In this document: positions 1 through 9,499 of the stretch, piece by piece
Numbering within the stretch: the stretch's first letter is position 1
Layout: each line of letters begins with the position of its first letter
NCBI RefSeq assembly: GCF_019453995.1
Contig: NZ_CP075587.1
Location: forward strand, 620,001-684,000
Length of the DNA: 64,000 nt
Reading direction: 5' to 3'
Origin: Candidatus Rhabdochlamydia oedothoracis
GTDB lineage: Bacteria; Chlamydiota; Chlamydiia; Chlamydiales; Rhabdochlamydiaceae
Notes under the pieces: model-generated
Database searches by the model: none
Seen by the model: only the letters and a program-made list of their open reading frames with translations
Told to the model about the DNA's origin: nothing
Position numbers and translations under genes: made by a program

Positions 1-2
1 TA

Positions 3-179
3 AAAGTTTGCTTAAATAGATATAATGAAATTACAGTTGTCCTTGATTTGCTTAAACAGGTAGATGATACTCAAGTTTTTGAGCAAGCCGAAAAGGATTT
101 ATCAGCTCTTTTCTCTTGTTATCTGGGACATCAAAAGCCTTTATTTCTAGAGATTACTTATTTAAGGAATTTATCATGA
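3..179 (+). CDS. 3' end of an unrecognised protein (5' end outside window)
   Basis: An open frame runs from the window edge to a TGA at 177-179 and encodes 58 residues (KVCLNRYNEITVVLDLLK... ending ...LEITYLRNLS). The segment looks helical and soluble and I recognise no domain. Its stop overlaps the ATG of the next gene (ATGA at 176-179), which suggests translational coupling in one transcript. Only the C-terminus is visible, so no function can be assigned. Confidence 0.5.
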   Translation, partial: KVCLNRYNEITVVLDLLKQVDDTQVFEQAEKDLSALFSCYLGHQKPLFLEITYLRNLS

Positions 180-301
180 ATAAAGTTATGCTACATTTAG
201 CCGTTCTTCTTTTTCCTTGTTTTATGTATTCTTTTTCTTTTCAGGATTTTGATTCTTATCAAGGCAAAGTTAGCAAACAAGAAAAGTCTTTTCAAGTTTG
301 A
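176..301 (+). pseudogene. Secreted-protein gene truncated by an IS30 insertion
   Basis: The start overlaps the previous stop (ATGA). The product begins MNKVMLHLAVLLFPCFMYSF, a convincing Sec signal peptide (Lys at position 3, long hydrophobic core). After about 36 native residues the frame enters the left end of an IS30 copy at about 285, and the stop at 299-301 lies inside the IS inverted repeat. A short coding tail beyond the IS (1374-1448) may be the other end of the same gene. The exported protein is lost here and its function cannot be inferred. Confidence 0.6.
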
Positions 302-1372
302 AGTGCACAGAAGAATTAAAAAAAAGAATAGGCAGGCGATGAAAGAATCTCTATTGTAATTTTTAATAATCAAACACAAAAAGAGACCTTGCCTAAAGGC
401 TACCATCACCTAACCTATGACCAAAGATGTCAGATTTATATTTTACAAGCTAGAGGAGATACAGCTAGCTCAATAGCAACCATTCTAAAAGTTCATCATA
501 GCACTATTAGTAGGGAACTTAAGAGAAATAAAGGGCAACGAGGATACCGTCATCAGCAAGCTCAAGAAAAAGCATTTCTTAGAAAAAATTCTCAGCCCAA
601 TAAAAAAATGACTCCTCAAATAGTTACCCGTATTGAAGAAAAAATCAAGTTGCAATAAAGCCCTATACAAATATCCGGATGGATTAAAAGACATGGTAAA
701 GAACATGTTAGTCATGAGACCATCTATAATCATATCTGGTAGGAGACTGGGAACTAGATACAGTCATAGGGGCAGGACATAAAGGCGTAATTGTATCAAT
801 GGTAGAAAGAACTTCCAAGCTAAATTAAGCTCGCCAAAGTTTCTCATAAAACTGCAGAGGAAGTAAGTCAAGCGTTAATTGAACAACTTAAACCTATCAA
901 AGATTTTGTACACACATTAACAGCAGATAACGGAAAAGAATTTGCCTATCACCAAATGGTTAGTTTCGAGCTAGAGACAGACTTCTAATTTGCAACGCCC
1001 TACCATTCTTGGGAAAGAGGCTTAAATGAGCATACAAACGGACTAGTTAGGCAATATTTTCCTAAAACACAAAGCTTTTTAGATACGACTTCCAAGGATA
1101 TGGAAAGGGTGGAAACTTATACTAAATAGATTTCTTGCATAACCCCTTATTTTAAAGCTTTCATTTATAGATTCCTAATCTTAACAAAAGCATTTCCAGC
1201 TATATCGCTCAAACAATCATATCTCCTGGATTAAAATACTTTAAAATTTTAGATTGCTTATTGGTTATGCAAGAGATCTATTATCTACAAACATGCTATG
1301 CTCGGGTGCACAATAGATGTTTTTTCAAGTATTTATACGTTCTTTTTTGTACACTTCGAGGTTAGAAGGGCC
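285..1372 (+). mobile_element. Decayed IS30-family element
   Basis: The left end (AGTCTTTTCAAGTTTGAAG) and right end (...GAAGGGCC at 1372) match the termini of the two intact 1140-bp IS30 copies at 18745 and 51108. The transposase frame, with its helix-turn-helix start around 389, is broken. There is a nonsense codon at 656-658, a deletion of roughly 150 bp near 738, an in-frame stop near 987, and a MITE with an accompanying deletion at 1127-1280. It cannot make transposase and is older than the intact copies. Confidence 0.8.
1127..1280. repeat. MITE-B copy 1 (about 150 bp, terminal inverted repeats)
   Basis: The element is bounded by TAGATTTCTTGCATAACC and its inverted partner GGTTATGCAAGAGATCTA and has no coding capacity. 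The reverse complement of 28691-28831 matches it along nearly its whole length, including the blocks ATCGCTCAAACAATCATATC and AACAAAAGCATTTCCAG. It sits inside the decayed IS30, where about 70 bp of IS sequence is missing at the junction. No transposase with these ends is visible in the window. Confidence 0.7.
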
Positions 1373-1373
1373 T

Positions 1374-1448
1374 AATCTTTGGATGAATTTAATGGAGCGA
1401 GCTCAGCAACAAGGAATTTGCCGTCTTTTATCAAGCGAGCAAGCATAA
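1374..1448 (+). pseudogene. 3' coding remnant beyond the IS30
   Basis: Immediately after the IS30 right end a short frame encodes NLWMNLMERAQQQGICRLLS and a few more residues before a TAA at 1446-1448. It has no start of its own, so it reads as the C-terminal tail of a gene interrupted by the IS. It is plausibly the tail of the signal-peptide gene at 176, but no matching target duplication is visible, so that link is inference. Confidence 0.35.
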
Positions 1449-1458
1449 AATCATTATA

Positions 1459-1562
1459 TAGTGGTTCCGATTCAATCGCATAGAAAAATATAGGATTAAC
1501 GACAAGTTTCAAGTCGTTGACTTGAACCCCATTAAGCTAGCTGTTTGAATTGGCACTACTAT
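1459..1562. repeat. MITE-A copy 1 (IS630-derived, about 104 bp)
   Basis: The element runs from TAGTGGTTCCGATTCAATC to the inverted end ...GAATTGGCACTACTA. Its two halves equal the left about 65 bp and right about 35 bp of the IS630-type element at 29344-30447. It is therefore an internally deleted, transposase-less derivative. TA-rich flanks fit IS630/Tc1 targeting. It lies between the remnant at 1448 and the uvrC stop. Confidence 0.8.
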
Positions 1563-1570
1563 AGACTAAT

Positions 1571-3373
1571 TTAACTTAATCCCTTTTGTAAGGCATTTAC
1601 ATCAGATTGGGTAATCCCTTTAATTTGCAGAAGATCTTGGATAGAGGCTTTTTTGATTCTTTCTATACTGCCAAAATGGGTAAGAAGTCGTTTTTTTTTG
1701 ATAGGGCCAATGCCAGGGATGTTATCTAATGCACTAGAAATGAGTCTTTTCTTGCGTCTCTTTTGATGAAAGGTAATTGTCTTACGGTGACTCTCATCAC
1801 GGATTTTTTGTAAGAGCTGTAACAAAAAGGATCGGGGGTTGAGTAATATGGGGTCGTGAATATAAGGAAGATAGACTTTTTCTTGACTCATGCCTTTATC
1901 ATGACGAGAGGCTTCTTTAGCTAGTGCGATTAGATCTATGGAAGCTATGTCGAGTTTCTTAAACACTTCAAGTGCTATGGTTAAGTGTCCTTTCCCTCCA
2001 TCAAGGATGATTAAGTCAGGAAGGTCATCTGCTGCTTTAGCACGGGATAGATGGCGAAAAAGAGTTTCTTGCATGGAGGTGTAGTCATCTCCTGTATGCT
2101 GGGTTTTGATTTTATAAAGTCTTGTATATTTGGTATCTTTAACCCCATCTGTAAAAGCGATCACAGATGCTACCGAATCACTACCTGCTAAGTGAGAGGT
2201 GTCAAAACACTCAATTCTTTTAGGATAGCGATTGAGCTGCAGGGTGTCTTGCAGATCAAGCAACATTTTTTCCTTAAGGAGTTTTTCATCTTTTTCCTGT
2301 TTAAAAGTGCTTTTAGCATTTTCTTGTGCTAATTTTAACAAAATTCGTTTTTCTCCCTTTTTAGGAAAGAGCAATTGGATTTTACAGGTGCTTTTGAGAA
2401 TTTCTGTCAAAGCCAAAGAGGGTTGAATGGGAGTTAGGATTTCTTGTGGAGGATTTTTATTGTTTTGATAGTGCTGCAGAATGAAAGAGGTCAGCAATTC
2501 ATCGTCATCTTCAATAACATTAGAAAATGCATAATGCATAGATCCAGTTAATTTTCCTTGGCGCAAAAACAGGAGAAACAGGATGACTTCATCTGCTTGG
2601 CGGTAGATTCCTATAGCATCGGTAGATTCTATATGATAGCTAGCAGTAGAGGATTGTAAAACATGTTCGAGGTGGCGAATGGTTTTAAGTAGAGAAGCAG
2701 CCTTTTCAAATTGCAGATGATCAGAAGCTTGTTGCATTTGTGCGTAGAGCTCAGGAAGGATATCTTGATTTTTTCCTTTTAGAAAATAGATCACTTTTTG
2801 TACTTGCTGATCATATTGCTCTTTAGTGCATAAACCAACGCAAGGAGCAAGACAGCGATTCATTTCATAAAGCAAACAAGGTCTAGTGCGTTTTTTAAGC
2901 TCATTATCTGAACATTGACGCAAGCGGAATAATTTATTTAATAATTCGTAGATTTCTCTTGCTGCAATAGCGCTTGTATAAGGTCCAAAATAAAGGCCTT
3001 TATCTTTTATAGTCCCTTTATAACGTATAAGGCGCAGCATGGGCCATGGATGATCTACATTGATGGATAGACTGATAAAGGTTTTATCATCTTTGAGCAG
3101 TACATTAAATTTAGGCTTGTGTTGTTTAATCAAAGTATTTTCTAAAAGAAGAGCTTCTTTTTCGGAAAAAACTACAATCGTATCAATGTGTGCGATTTGC
3201 GCGATTAAAAGCGGAATCATGGCTCTGGTATCGTTAAGAGAGAAATATTGTTTTAAACGGTTTTTAAGTAATTTAGCTTTTCCAACATAGATTACCCTGT
3301 CTGCTTTGTCTTTCATCAGATAGACCCCAGATTGCATAGGAAACACATCAAGTTGTTTAGGATCAAAAACCAT
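1571..3373 (-). CDS. uvrC: Excinuclease ABC subunit C
   Basis: UvrC makes the dual incisions of nucleotide excision repair after UvrA/UvrB damage recognition. The product is 600 residues, normal for the family. It has an N-terminal GIY-YIG nuclease (SGVYLMKDKADRVIYVGKAK), a Cys-rich stretch (RPCLLYEMNRCLAPCVGLC), a UVR motif for UvrB binding near residues 200-235, an RNase H-like 3'-nick nuclease (IECFDTSHLAGSDSVAS; DLIILDGGKGHL) and a C-terminal helix-hairpin-helix pair (LDNIPGIGPIKKKRLL). I chose the ATG at 3373 because it overlaps the mutS stop as TAATG. A start seven codons upstream would lie inside mutS. Adjacent mutS/uvrC is the chlamydial order as I recall it. Confidence 0.95.
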   Translation of the reverse strand: MVFDPKQLDVFPMQSGVYLMKDKADRVIYVGKAKLLKNRLKQYFSLNDTRAMIPLLIAQIAHIDTIVVFSEKEALLLENTLIKQHKPKFNVLLKDDKTFISLSINVDHPWPMLRLIRYKGTIKDKGLYFGPYTSAIAAREIYELLNKLFRLRQCSDNELKKRTRPCLLYEMNRCLAPCVGLCTKEQYDQQVQKVIYFLKGKNQDILPELYAQMQQASDHLQFEKAASLLKTIRHLEHVLQSSTASYHIESTDAIGIYRQADEVILFLLFLRQGKLTGSMHYAFSNVIEDDDELLTSFILQHYQNNKNPPQEILTPIQPSLALTEILKSTCKIQLLFPKKGEKRILLKLAQENAKSTFKQEKDEKLLKEKMLLDLQDTLQLNRYPKRIECFDTSHLAGSDSVASVIAFTDGVKDTKYTRLYKIKTQHTGDDYTSMQETLFRHLSRAKAADDLPDLIILDGGKGHLTIALEVFKKLDIASIDLIALAKEASRHDKGMSQEKVYLPYIHDPILLNPRSFLLQLLQKIRDESHRKTITFHQKRRKKRLISSALDNIPGIGPIKKKRLLTHFGSIERIKKASIQDLLQIKGITQSDVNALQKGLS

Positions 3374-5961
3374 TATTTTGTTCTCTCTTTCCAATCGATA
3401 AGTTTTTGTAGAGCAGCTAAAGGAGTGAGATTATTTGGATCGATTTCCTTCAATTCTCCTAAAATATCTGGTTTATTTTCTATCTCTGAATTCATAAAAA
3501 GACAGAGCTGTTTTTCTGCTTTGGGTTTAGTCGTTTTTATAGAGGTTTGTTCTAGGCCTTTTAACATCTGTTGTGCGCGCTTAACCACAAAGTAGGGCAA
3601 TCCTGCTAAACGAGCCACGTGAATGCCATAGCTTTTATCCGTACTTCCTCTTATGACTTTATGCAAAAATACGATTTTATTTTCAGACTCATGGGCAGAG
3701 ACGCTATAATTTACAGCTCCAGGAATCTTTTGCTCTAATTCGGTTAACTCCCAGAAATGCGTAGCAAATAAGGTTTTGGCTTGTTTGCCTGGTTGAGTTA
3801 AGAGGTATTCTGCAACAGCCCATGCGATAGAAATTCCGTCATATGTACTAGTTCCTCGACCAATTTCATCCAAAATCACCAAAGAGCGATCTGTTGTATT
3901 GTTGAGAATATTTGCGGTTTCTGTCATTTCCACCATAAAAGTCGAAAGGCCTCTTGCTAAGTCATCACTGGCTCCAATCCGACTAAAAACCTTATCGATA
4001 ATACCTATGGTACAGCTCTTAGCAGGAACAAAACTGCCCATTTGTGCAAGGATGGCAATTAATGCCACCTGGCGGATAAATGTGGACTTACCTGCCATAT
4101 TGGGACCTGTAATTAAATGCAATCGATGACTTGTGGCATTTAAAAGAACATCATTGGGTATAAATAGTTCTTTTTTCATAACGGTTTCAATTACTGGATG
4201 ACGCCCTTCTTCAATATGAAATAGATCGCTGGAATTGACAGTAGGCTTTATATATTTGTGAAATTTAGCTGCCTGTGCCAACGAACAAATCACATCGATT
4301 TCAGCAATGGCGCGTGCAATGAGATAAATCGAAGAAGCGTGTTCTGCAATTTGTTTTTTTAATTGCGTAAATAAAGCATATTCTAAGGCACAAATACGTT
4401 CTTCTATATGTAGAATTTTATGTTCATATTCTTTTAATTCTAGGGTTGTAAAGCGTTCTGCATTCACTAAGGTTTGTCTTCTTTGAAAAGAGGAGGGAAT
4501 CTTTTCTGTTTTTCCACGGCTTAATTCAATAAAAAAGCCAAAGGCTTTTGTATATCCTACTTTGAGATTTTTGATTTGCGTTTCTTGCCTTAATTGTGTT
4601 TGATGTTGAGCAATCCAATTATGCGAGTCTTGTTTGATGGATTGTAAGCGATCAAGCTCTTCTGAAAATCCTGAGCGAAATATTTCGGCTTCTTTCAATT
4701 TTAAAGGGGGGGTATCTATAATCGCTTTTTGCAATAGTTGCACAAGATTTGAAACATCTTTTAAATTTGTTTTATTTTTAGTAATGAATTGACTAGTAAA
4801 ATAACTTTCCAAAATATGGAAAATAGGTGAGATTTGTTCTAAAGAAAGGCGGAAAACCCCCAAATCGCGCGGGGTTGCATAATCGGTTTCAATTCGCATA
4901 ATCAGACGCTCTAAATCGCGAATTTCTTTTAAATGCTCAAAGATCTGTTCGCTGAGCTGCCATTTGGATAAAAATTCCTCAATACCCTCTTGTCTTTGCT
5001 GTATTTCAGTCAGATCCAATAAAGGATGTGCAAGCCAGTATTTGAGCAGGCGTCCACCCATGGGAGTTAAGGTGTAATCAATAACTTGCAGCAAGGTATG
5101 AGAGGAATGAATATCTTGAATCGACTGAAAAAGCTCTAGATGTTTTTGAGTGGTTCGATCTAGTAACATATAAGAGGAAGAGTGTTCTTTTTTTATGCTC
5201 TTAATATGTTGAATCGGAAGATTTAATTCATCTTGCACGTAATGTAAAATAGCGCCAGCTGCATTAATGGCAGCAACCATACCTGTTAATCCAAAACTAT
5301 CTAAACTACTCACTTTAAAATGTCGCAAAAGCACATTACAAGCATGTTTGTGTTCAAAATGCCACGCTTCTTTTACATGAATAGCTGGTTTAAATTGACG
5401 GTCTATTTCTTCAAGGAAATCAGGATGTTGCGTTATCCATTTTTGGGGTAGCAAAAGCTCTTTGGGTTGGATACGGCTTAGTTCATCAAATAGCTGCTTT
5501 TTATCTTCGAATTCCATAGCGCGAAACTCAGAAGTTGTAACATCGAGTACAGCAAGACCAAAGGCTTCATTAATTTGTATAAAACAACAGAGAAAATTGT
5601 TGGACTTTGCAGATAGTAGATTAGAGTGAACAATTGTTCCTGGAGTAATGATCTTAACGACTTCTCGTTTTATGATTCCTTTAATGGATTGCGGATCCTC
5701 TAATTGTTCGGCAATAGCAATGCGATACCCTTTTGCAACAAGCTTATCAATATAAGCATCGCTTGCATGAAAAGGAATTCCTGCCATGGGAATATCTTGT
5801 CTTTTAGTTAGTGTTATATCCAATTGCTTTGATAAGAGCACAGCATCATTTTCAAAGGCCTCATAAAAATCCCCTAAACGAAATAGCAATAAAGCATTTC
5901 CTGCTTGTTTTTTACAATGATGCCATTGAGCCATCATGGAAGAGGGTTTTTCTTCTTTCAT
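3373..5961 (-). CDS. mutS: DNA mismatch repair protein MutS
   Basis: MutS is the mismatch-recognition ATPase. The 862-residue product starts with the mismatch-binding domain carrying the Phe-x-Glu motif (RLGDFYEAF). Connector, lever and clamp regions follow, then the C-terminal ATPase with Walker A (GPNMAGKSTFIRQ), signature (GLSTFMVEMTE), Walker B (VILDEIGRGTSTYDG) and the ATHFWEL histidine. All key motifs are intact. It is first of a two-gene transcript with uvrC, overlapping it by one base. No mutL is in the window. Confidence 0.95.
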   Translation of the reverse strand: MKEEKPSSMMAQWHHCKKQAGNALLLFRLGDFYEAFENDAVLLSKQLDITLTKRQDIPMAGIPFHASDAYIDKLVAKGYRIAIAEQLEDPQSIKGIIKREVVKIITPGTIVHSNLLSAKSNNFLCCFIQINEAFGLAVLDVTTSEFRAMEFEDKKQLFDELSRIQPKELLLPQKWITQHPDFLEEIDRQFKPAIHVKEAWHFEHKHACNVLLRHFKVSSLDSFGLTGMVAAINAAGAILHYVQDELNLPIQHIKSIKKEHSSSYMLLDRTTQKHLELFQSIQDIHSSHTLLQVIDYTLTPMGGRLLKYWLAHPLLDLTEIQQRQEGIEEFLSKWQLSEQIFEHLKEIRDLERLIMRIETDYATPRDLGVFRLSLEQISPIFHILESYFTSQFITKNKTNLKDVSNLVQLLQKAIIDTPPLKLKEAEIFRSGFSEELDRLQSIKQDSHNWIAQHQTQLRQETQIKNLKVGYTKAFGFFIELSRGKTEKIPSSFQRRQTLVNAERFTTLELKEYEHKILHIEERICALEYALFTQLKKQIAEHASSIYLIARAIAEIDVICSLAQAAKFHKYIKPTVNSSDLFHIEEGRHPVIETVMKKELFIPNDVLLNATSHRLHLITGPNMAGKSTFIRQVALIAILAQMGSFVPAKSCTIGIIDKVFSRIGASDDLARGLSTFMVEMTETANILNNTTDRSLVILDEIGRGTSTYDGISIAWAVAEYLLTQPGKQAKTLFATHFWELTELEQKIPGAVNYSVSAHESENKIVFLHKVIRGSTDKSYGIHVARLAGLPYFVVKRAQQMLKGLEQTSIKTTKPKAEKQLCLFMNSEIENKPDILGELKEIDPNNLTPLAALQKLIDWKERTK

Positions 5962-6038
5962 TTCTAATACCTCGCTTATAAGCTCCTTATTATCTAAGCT
6001 AAAGCAGGAGAATGCAAGGTTTTATTGAGAAATAAACT

Positions 6039-6473
6039 CTAAATTTCATCAACTTTATTATGTAATTTTTTATAAAATTTATGCCACCAGCGTTTATTAG
6101 AGGAATCTAGAAAGTCGGAATGCAATTGTTTAAATCTAGAATTTTGTGGATCTATGTTAAGAGCTTCTTGAATTTGTTCAATGCATGCCTGACACCACAT
6201 CATCAGTGTTTTGATATCTTTGTCTAGTAGTTTGAGTTTGTGAATAATAGATTCTCCATCACCTTCTGTAATGGGAGATGCATTAAGCGCGATCTCTTTA
6301 TTTATGTGAATTTTAAGCTGAAATACTTTTAGCAGTAAAGGGAGCATAACGTTTTTGATTTGTTCTCTTAGCTGGGTTAAAGAGGGATCTTGCATTATTC
6401 CTATTTGAGAAAAATAAGTAGCTTTTTCTTCCTTAGATAAAGAATTAAGTAATAATTCTTCTGATTTATCCAT
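6039..6473 (-). CDS. Unrecognised 144-residue protein
   Basis: This is a charged, mostly helical, apparently soluble protein (starts MDKSEELLLNSLSKEEKAT, ends ...WWHKFYKKLHNKVDEI) with no signal peptide or membrane segment. It holds the position between mutS and dnaG that a small hypothetical gene occupies in Chlamydia trachomatis, so it may be a fast-evolving positional counterpart. I recognise no domain. It diverges from dnaG across a very AT-rich gap of about 210 bp. Confidence 0.7.
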   Translation of the reverse strand: MDKSEELLLNSLSKEEKATYFSQIGIMQDPSLTQLREQIKNVMLPLLLKVFQLKIHINKEIALNASPITEGDGESIIHKLKLLDKDIKTLMMWCQACIEQIQEALNIDPQNSRFKQLHSDFLDSSNKRWWHKFYKKLHNKVDEI

Positions 6474-6685
6474 TTTGCCTCACAGAAGTTTGTTCAACAA
6501 AATTTTTAAAGGATATTTGATTTTTAAATAAAGTAATTTTTTTCAAATCATTTTAAATATTTTTCTAAATCTCTATCTTAAAATGCATTTTAGCCTATAC
6601 TTTTTTGTAAAATAGAAAACCTTGACGCAGTTGAATCAACTGTTGCAAGCTTAAAAAAAACCATAAATTTTTTGCTACGAAGCTT

Positions 6686-8467
6686 ATGCCTTTATTTACT
6701 ACAAGCAGTTTGGAAATGCTCCGTCATAAAATTGATTTATTCGAAGTATTGTCAGCTCACCTTACTTTTCAAAGAAGTGGATCTACTTATAAAACACTAT
6801 GTCCTTTTCATGAGGAAAGAACGCCTTCTTTTATCATGCAAAAAGGCAGTGCTCATTACCATTGCTTTGGATGTGGAGCTCATGGAGACGCTATTTCTTT
6901 TTTAATGACCCATGTAAGGATGTCATTTACCGAAGCGGTAGAAAGTCTTGCGGAGCGTTTTCAAGTGCATTTAGAGAAGGAAGAGGAAAAAGGAAATACA
7001 AAAACCCCTAATAAAATTGCATTAAAAACGGCCTTGGCTTCTGCAAGCGAGTTATATCATTATTTATTATTATATACAGAAGAAGGAATAGAAGCTCTTA
7101 ACTATTTATATGAAAGAGGGATACCTTTGCAGTTTATTCGTCGTTTTCAAATAGGGTATGCACCGCAACACTATAGTTTATTGATCCAGTATTTACAGAC
7201 ATGTGGCATTGAAGAGGACATCATGCTACAAGCTGGTCTAATCAAAGTATCTGGAGAAAAAAAACGAGATTTTTTTAGCGAGAGAATTACTTTCCCTATT
7301 CTAGATTCTTTGGGAGCTGTGATTGGTTTTTCCGCCCGTAAATATAAACAAAGTACATTTGGAGGGAAGTACATCAATTCCCCAGAAACCATCTTATTTA
7401 AAAAATCTCGTGTGCTATTTGGATTGAGTTATTGCCGTATAAGAATTGCAAAGCAACAAACCGCAATCCTCGTAGAAGGACAAATTGATGCTTTGCGATT
7501 AATTGATACAGGTTTTGATTATGTGGTTGCAGCTCAAGGCACAGCTTTTGGAGAAGAGCATGTTAAGGAACTGCTGCAGCTTGGTATTAAGAAAATCTAT
7601 CTGGCTTTAGATGCCGATGAAGCAGGTCAAGCCGCAACGCAAAAAATAGGGGACCTATTTCAAAAAAATGGGATTGATACCCGAGTGGTTGCTTTAGAAA
7701 AAGAAAAGGATCCCGATTTATTGCTTAGGGAAAAAGGACCTAGCTTTTTTGCTTATCTTTTAGAGACTAGTTCAGATTATTTAAATTTCTTATTTTTTTA
7801 TTTAGCAAAAGATCATGATCTGCAAGTTCCTTCACAAAAAAATCAAGTAGTCAATCAAATAGTAGATCAAATTAACAATTGGCAGCAACCAGTGCTAATA
7901 CATGAGAGTTTAAAAAAACTCGCTGAAATTGCGCAGGTACCAGAGGCTAGTGTTGGAATGGATCAGATCTGTATGCCGGATCTATTTATTTCTAGACAAG
8001 AATCGATACGTTTACAAGAGGTAGATGGGGATCGCATTTTAGAGCTTGATTTATTGCGTTGGTTATTAATGGGATCTTCTCAATACCCAGAGATCATCCA
8101 TATTGCCAAAGCTAATTTAAAGCAGAATCATTTTCGAGTGCCAAGTGCTTGGAAACTTTATGTATCCTTATCAGAGCATCAATCGAGCTGCTTTGATCTT
8201 TTAGCAATTGGCAGTAGCTTAAATGATTCTGAAGAGCAAAAACTTTTATCTGAGCTTTTACAACGTAAAATCAACTTAAATAAAACAAAAGAAGGTTTTC
8301 TAGAAGTTTTGCATAAAATTCTCCTAAGAGATTGGATGCAAAAAAGAGAACAAATCAGAATAGAGATTCAATCAGTTACGCATTCTGAAGAAGAAACGCT
8401 CCAACTAGCTCGTCAGTTTGATATTCTTAAAAATCAGGTTCCAGAAGTGTTCATTCCTAAAATTTGA
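6686..8467 (+). CDS. dnaG: DNA primase
   Basis: DnaG synthesises RNA primers at replication forks. The 593-residue protein has a CHC2 zinc-binding domain (Cys39, His42, Cys60, Cys63), a DnaG catalytic core with the RNA polymerase basic region, a TOPRIM domain (AILVEGQIDALRL; acidic ALDADEAG) and a helical C-terminal region for DnaB helicase interaction. Length and order are normal. Its last 34 bp overlap, tail to tail, the dipeptidase gene on the other strand. Confidence 0.95.
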   Translation: MPLFTTSSLEMLRHKIDLFEVLSAHLTFQRSGSTYKTLCPFHEERTPSFIMQKGSAHYHCFGCGAHGDAISFLMTHVRMSFTEAVESLAERFQVHLEKEEEKGNTKTPNKIALKTALASASELYHYLLLYTEEGIEALNYLYERGIPLQFIRRFQIGYAPQHYSLLIQYLQTCGIEEDIMLQAGLIKVSGEKKRDFFSERITFPILDSLGAVIGFSARKYKQSTFGGKYINSPETILFKKSRVLFGLSYCRIRIAKQQTAILVEGQIDALRLIDTGFDYVVAAQGTAFGEEHVKELLQLGIKKIYLALDADEAGQAATQKIGDLFQKNGIDTRVVALEKEKDPDLLLREKGPSFFAYLLETSSDYLNFLFFYLAKDHDLQVPSQKNQVVNQIVDQINNWQQPVLIHESLKKLAEIAQVPEASVGMDQICMPDLFISRQESIRLQEVDGDRILELDLLRWLLMGSSQYPEIIHIAKANLKQNHFRVPSAWKLYVSLSEHQSSCFDLLAIGSSLNDSEEQKLLSELLQRKINLNKTKEGFLEVLHKILLRDWMQKREQIRIEIQSVTHSEEETLQLARQFDILKNQVPEVFIPKI

Positions 8468-9435
8468 GTATCTAAAAAAGTTCTAGCATTTTCGTAAGCA
8501 ATAGATTGCAAAACAGGTAATTCTAACTTTACTGCTAGCTTTTCCAATAAAATAGGATAGCACTCAGCTGTATCATAGGGAGCGTGATAAAAAGATTGCC
8601 CTGGGTATTTAGCTTGTAGATTAGAGGCATCTCTATCACAGAAAAAATCAGCACCAAAGCAAAGAGCTTCTTTTGCATTAAGTGTAAGCGCATATTCTAC
8701 ATGTTGGATTAAGCCATTAGGTTCTTCTTGGTGAACAAAAGGAGCAAAAAAGTTCAATCCGATAAGACCCTTTCTATGAATGATCTCATGTACCAGCTCA
8801 TCGGGAAGATTACGAGTAGCAAAGTGAACTTTGCGAAAATTACAATGGCTGGCAATGAGGGGGATACGCCAATTATTTTGATCAATTTTGGTTAAAATAT
8901 CACAAGCTAAAGCATCAGAAGCATGACTTAAATCAATGGCAATTTTACGGTTGTCTAGCCATTCTAGTAAATGAATCCCATCGGGTTTTAGACCGATAGA
9001 AGTATCAGAGCCTCCTCCAAAGCGATTTTCTTCATTCCAAGTAATACCAATGTAAAGAAGAGGACCGATTCTACTTTGATAACTGGCCAGTCTTTGCAAA
9101 CTCATAGTAAGAGGTTCTTCTTCATTTGCAAATCCAGAGGCTCCTTCAAAAGCTGCAATTGTGGATATGGCTGTTGGTGAAGCTTTCTGGGAAATAGGAG
9201 AAAAATAGGAGGGATGCTCTTTGCATAGCCACTGTAGTTTTTCGCTTTGTTTTTGAGCTAAATCAATGCTATTTAGCGCTTTTTTTGTAAAAATGGCAAG
9301 TACCTGGGTTTTTATACCTCCTTGTTTCATTTGCAAATAAGAACAACGAGAAAGGGGATCTAAGAAAGATCTATTTTCTTGCTCGACCAGGAAAGAAAGT
9401 AAATCGTTATGTAAGTCAAAAATGGGTAAATGCAT
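8434..9435 (-). CDS. Membrane-dipeptidase family (M19) metallopeptidase
   Basis: The 333-residue protein has the peptidase M19 (renal dipeptidase) metal-ligand motifs in order: HxD in FDLHNDLL near the N-terminus, Glu in AAFEGASG, DLSHASD, ASHCNFR, and Asp in CFGADFFCDRD. The family hydrolyses dipeptides with a binuclear zinc site; physiological roles in bacteria are varied. No signal peptide is visible, so it is probably cytoplasmic. It is convergent with dnaG and overlaps its 3' end by 34 bp. Confidence 0.85.
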   Translation of the reverse strand: MHLPIFDLHNDLLSFLVEQENRSFLDPLSRCSYLQMKQGGIKTQVLAIFTKKALNSIDLAQKQSEKLQWLCKEHPSYFSPISQKASPTAISTIAAFEGASGFANEEEPLTMSLQRLASYQSRIGPLLYIGITWNEENRFGGGSDTSIGLKPDGIHLLEWLDNRKIAIDLSHASDALACDILTKIDQNNWRIPLIASHCNFRKVHFATRNLPDELVHEIIHRKGLIGLNFFAPFVHQEEPNGLIQHVEYALTLNAKEALCFGADFFCDRDASNLQAKYPGQSFYHAPYDTAECYPILLEKLAVKLELPVLQSIAYENARTFLDTQILGMNTSGT

Positions 9436-9499
9436 CTCAAAATACCTTAGGTTTTCACCAGTATGGTTTTCCCCAATAAATTCAGCAAGAATTAAAGAC

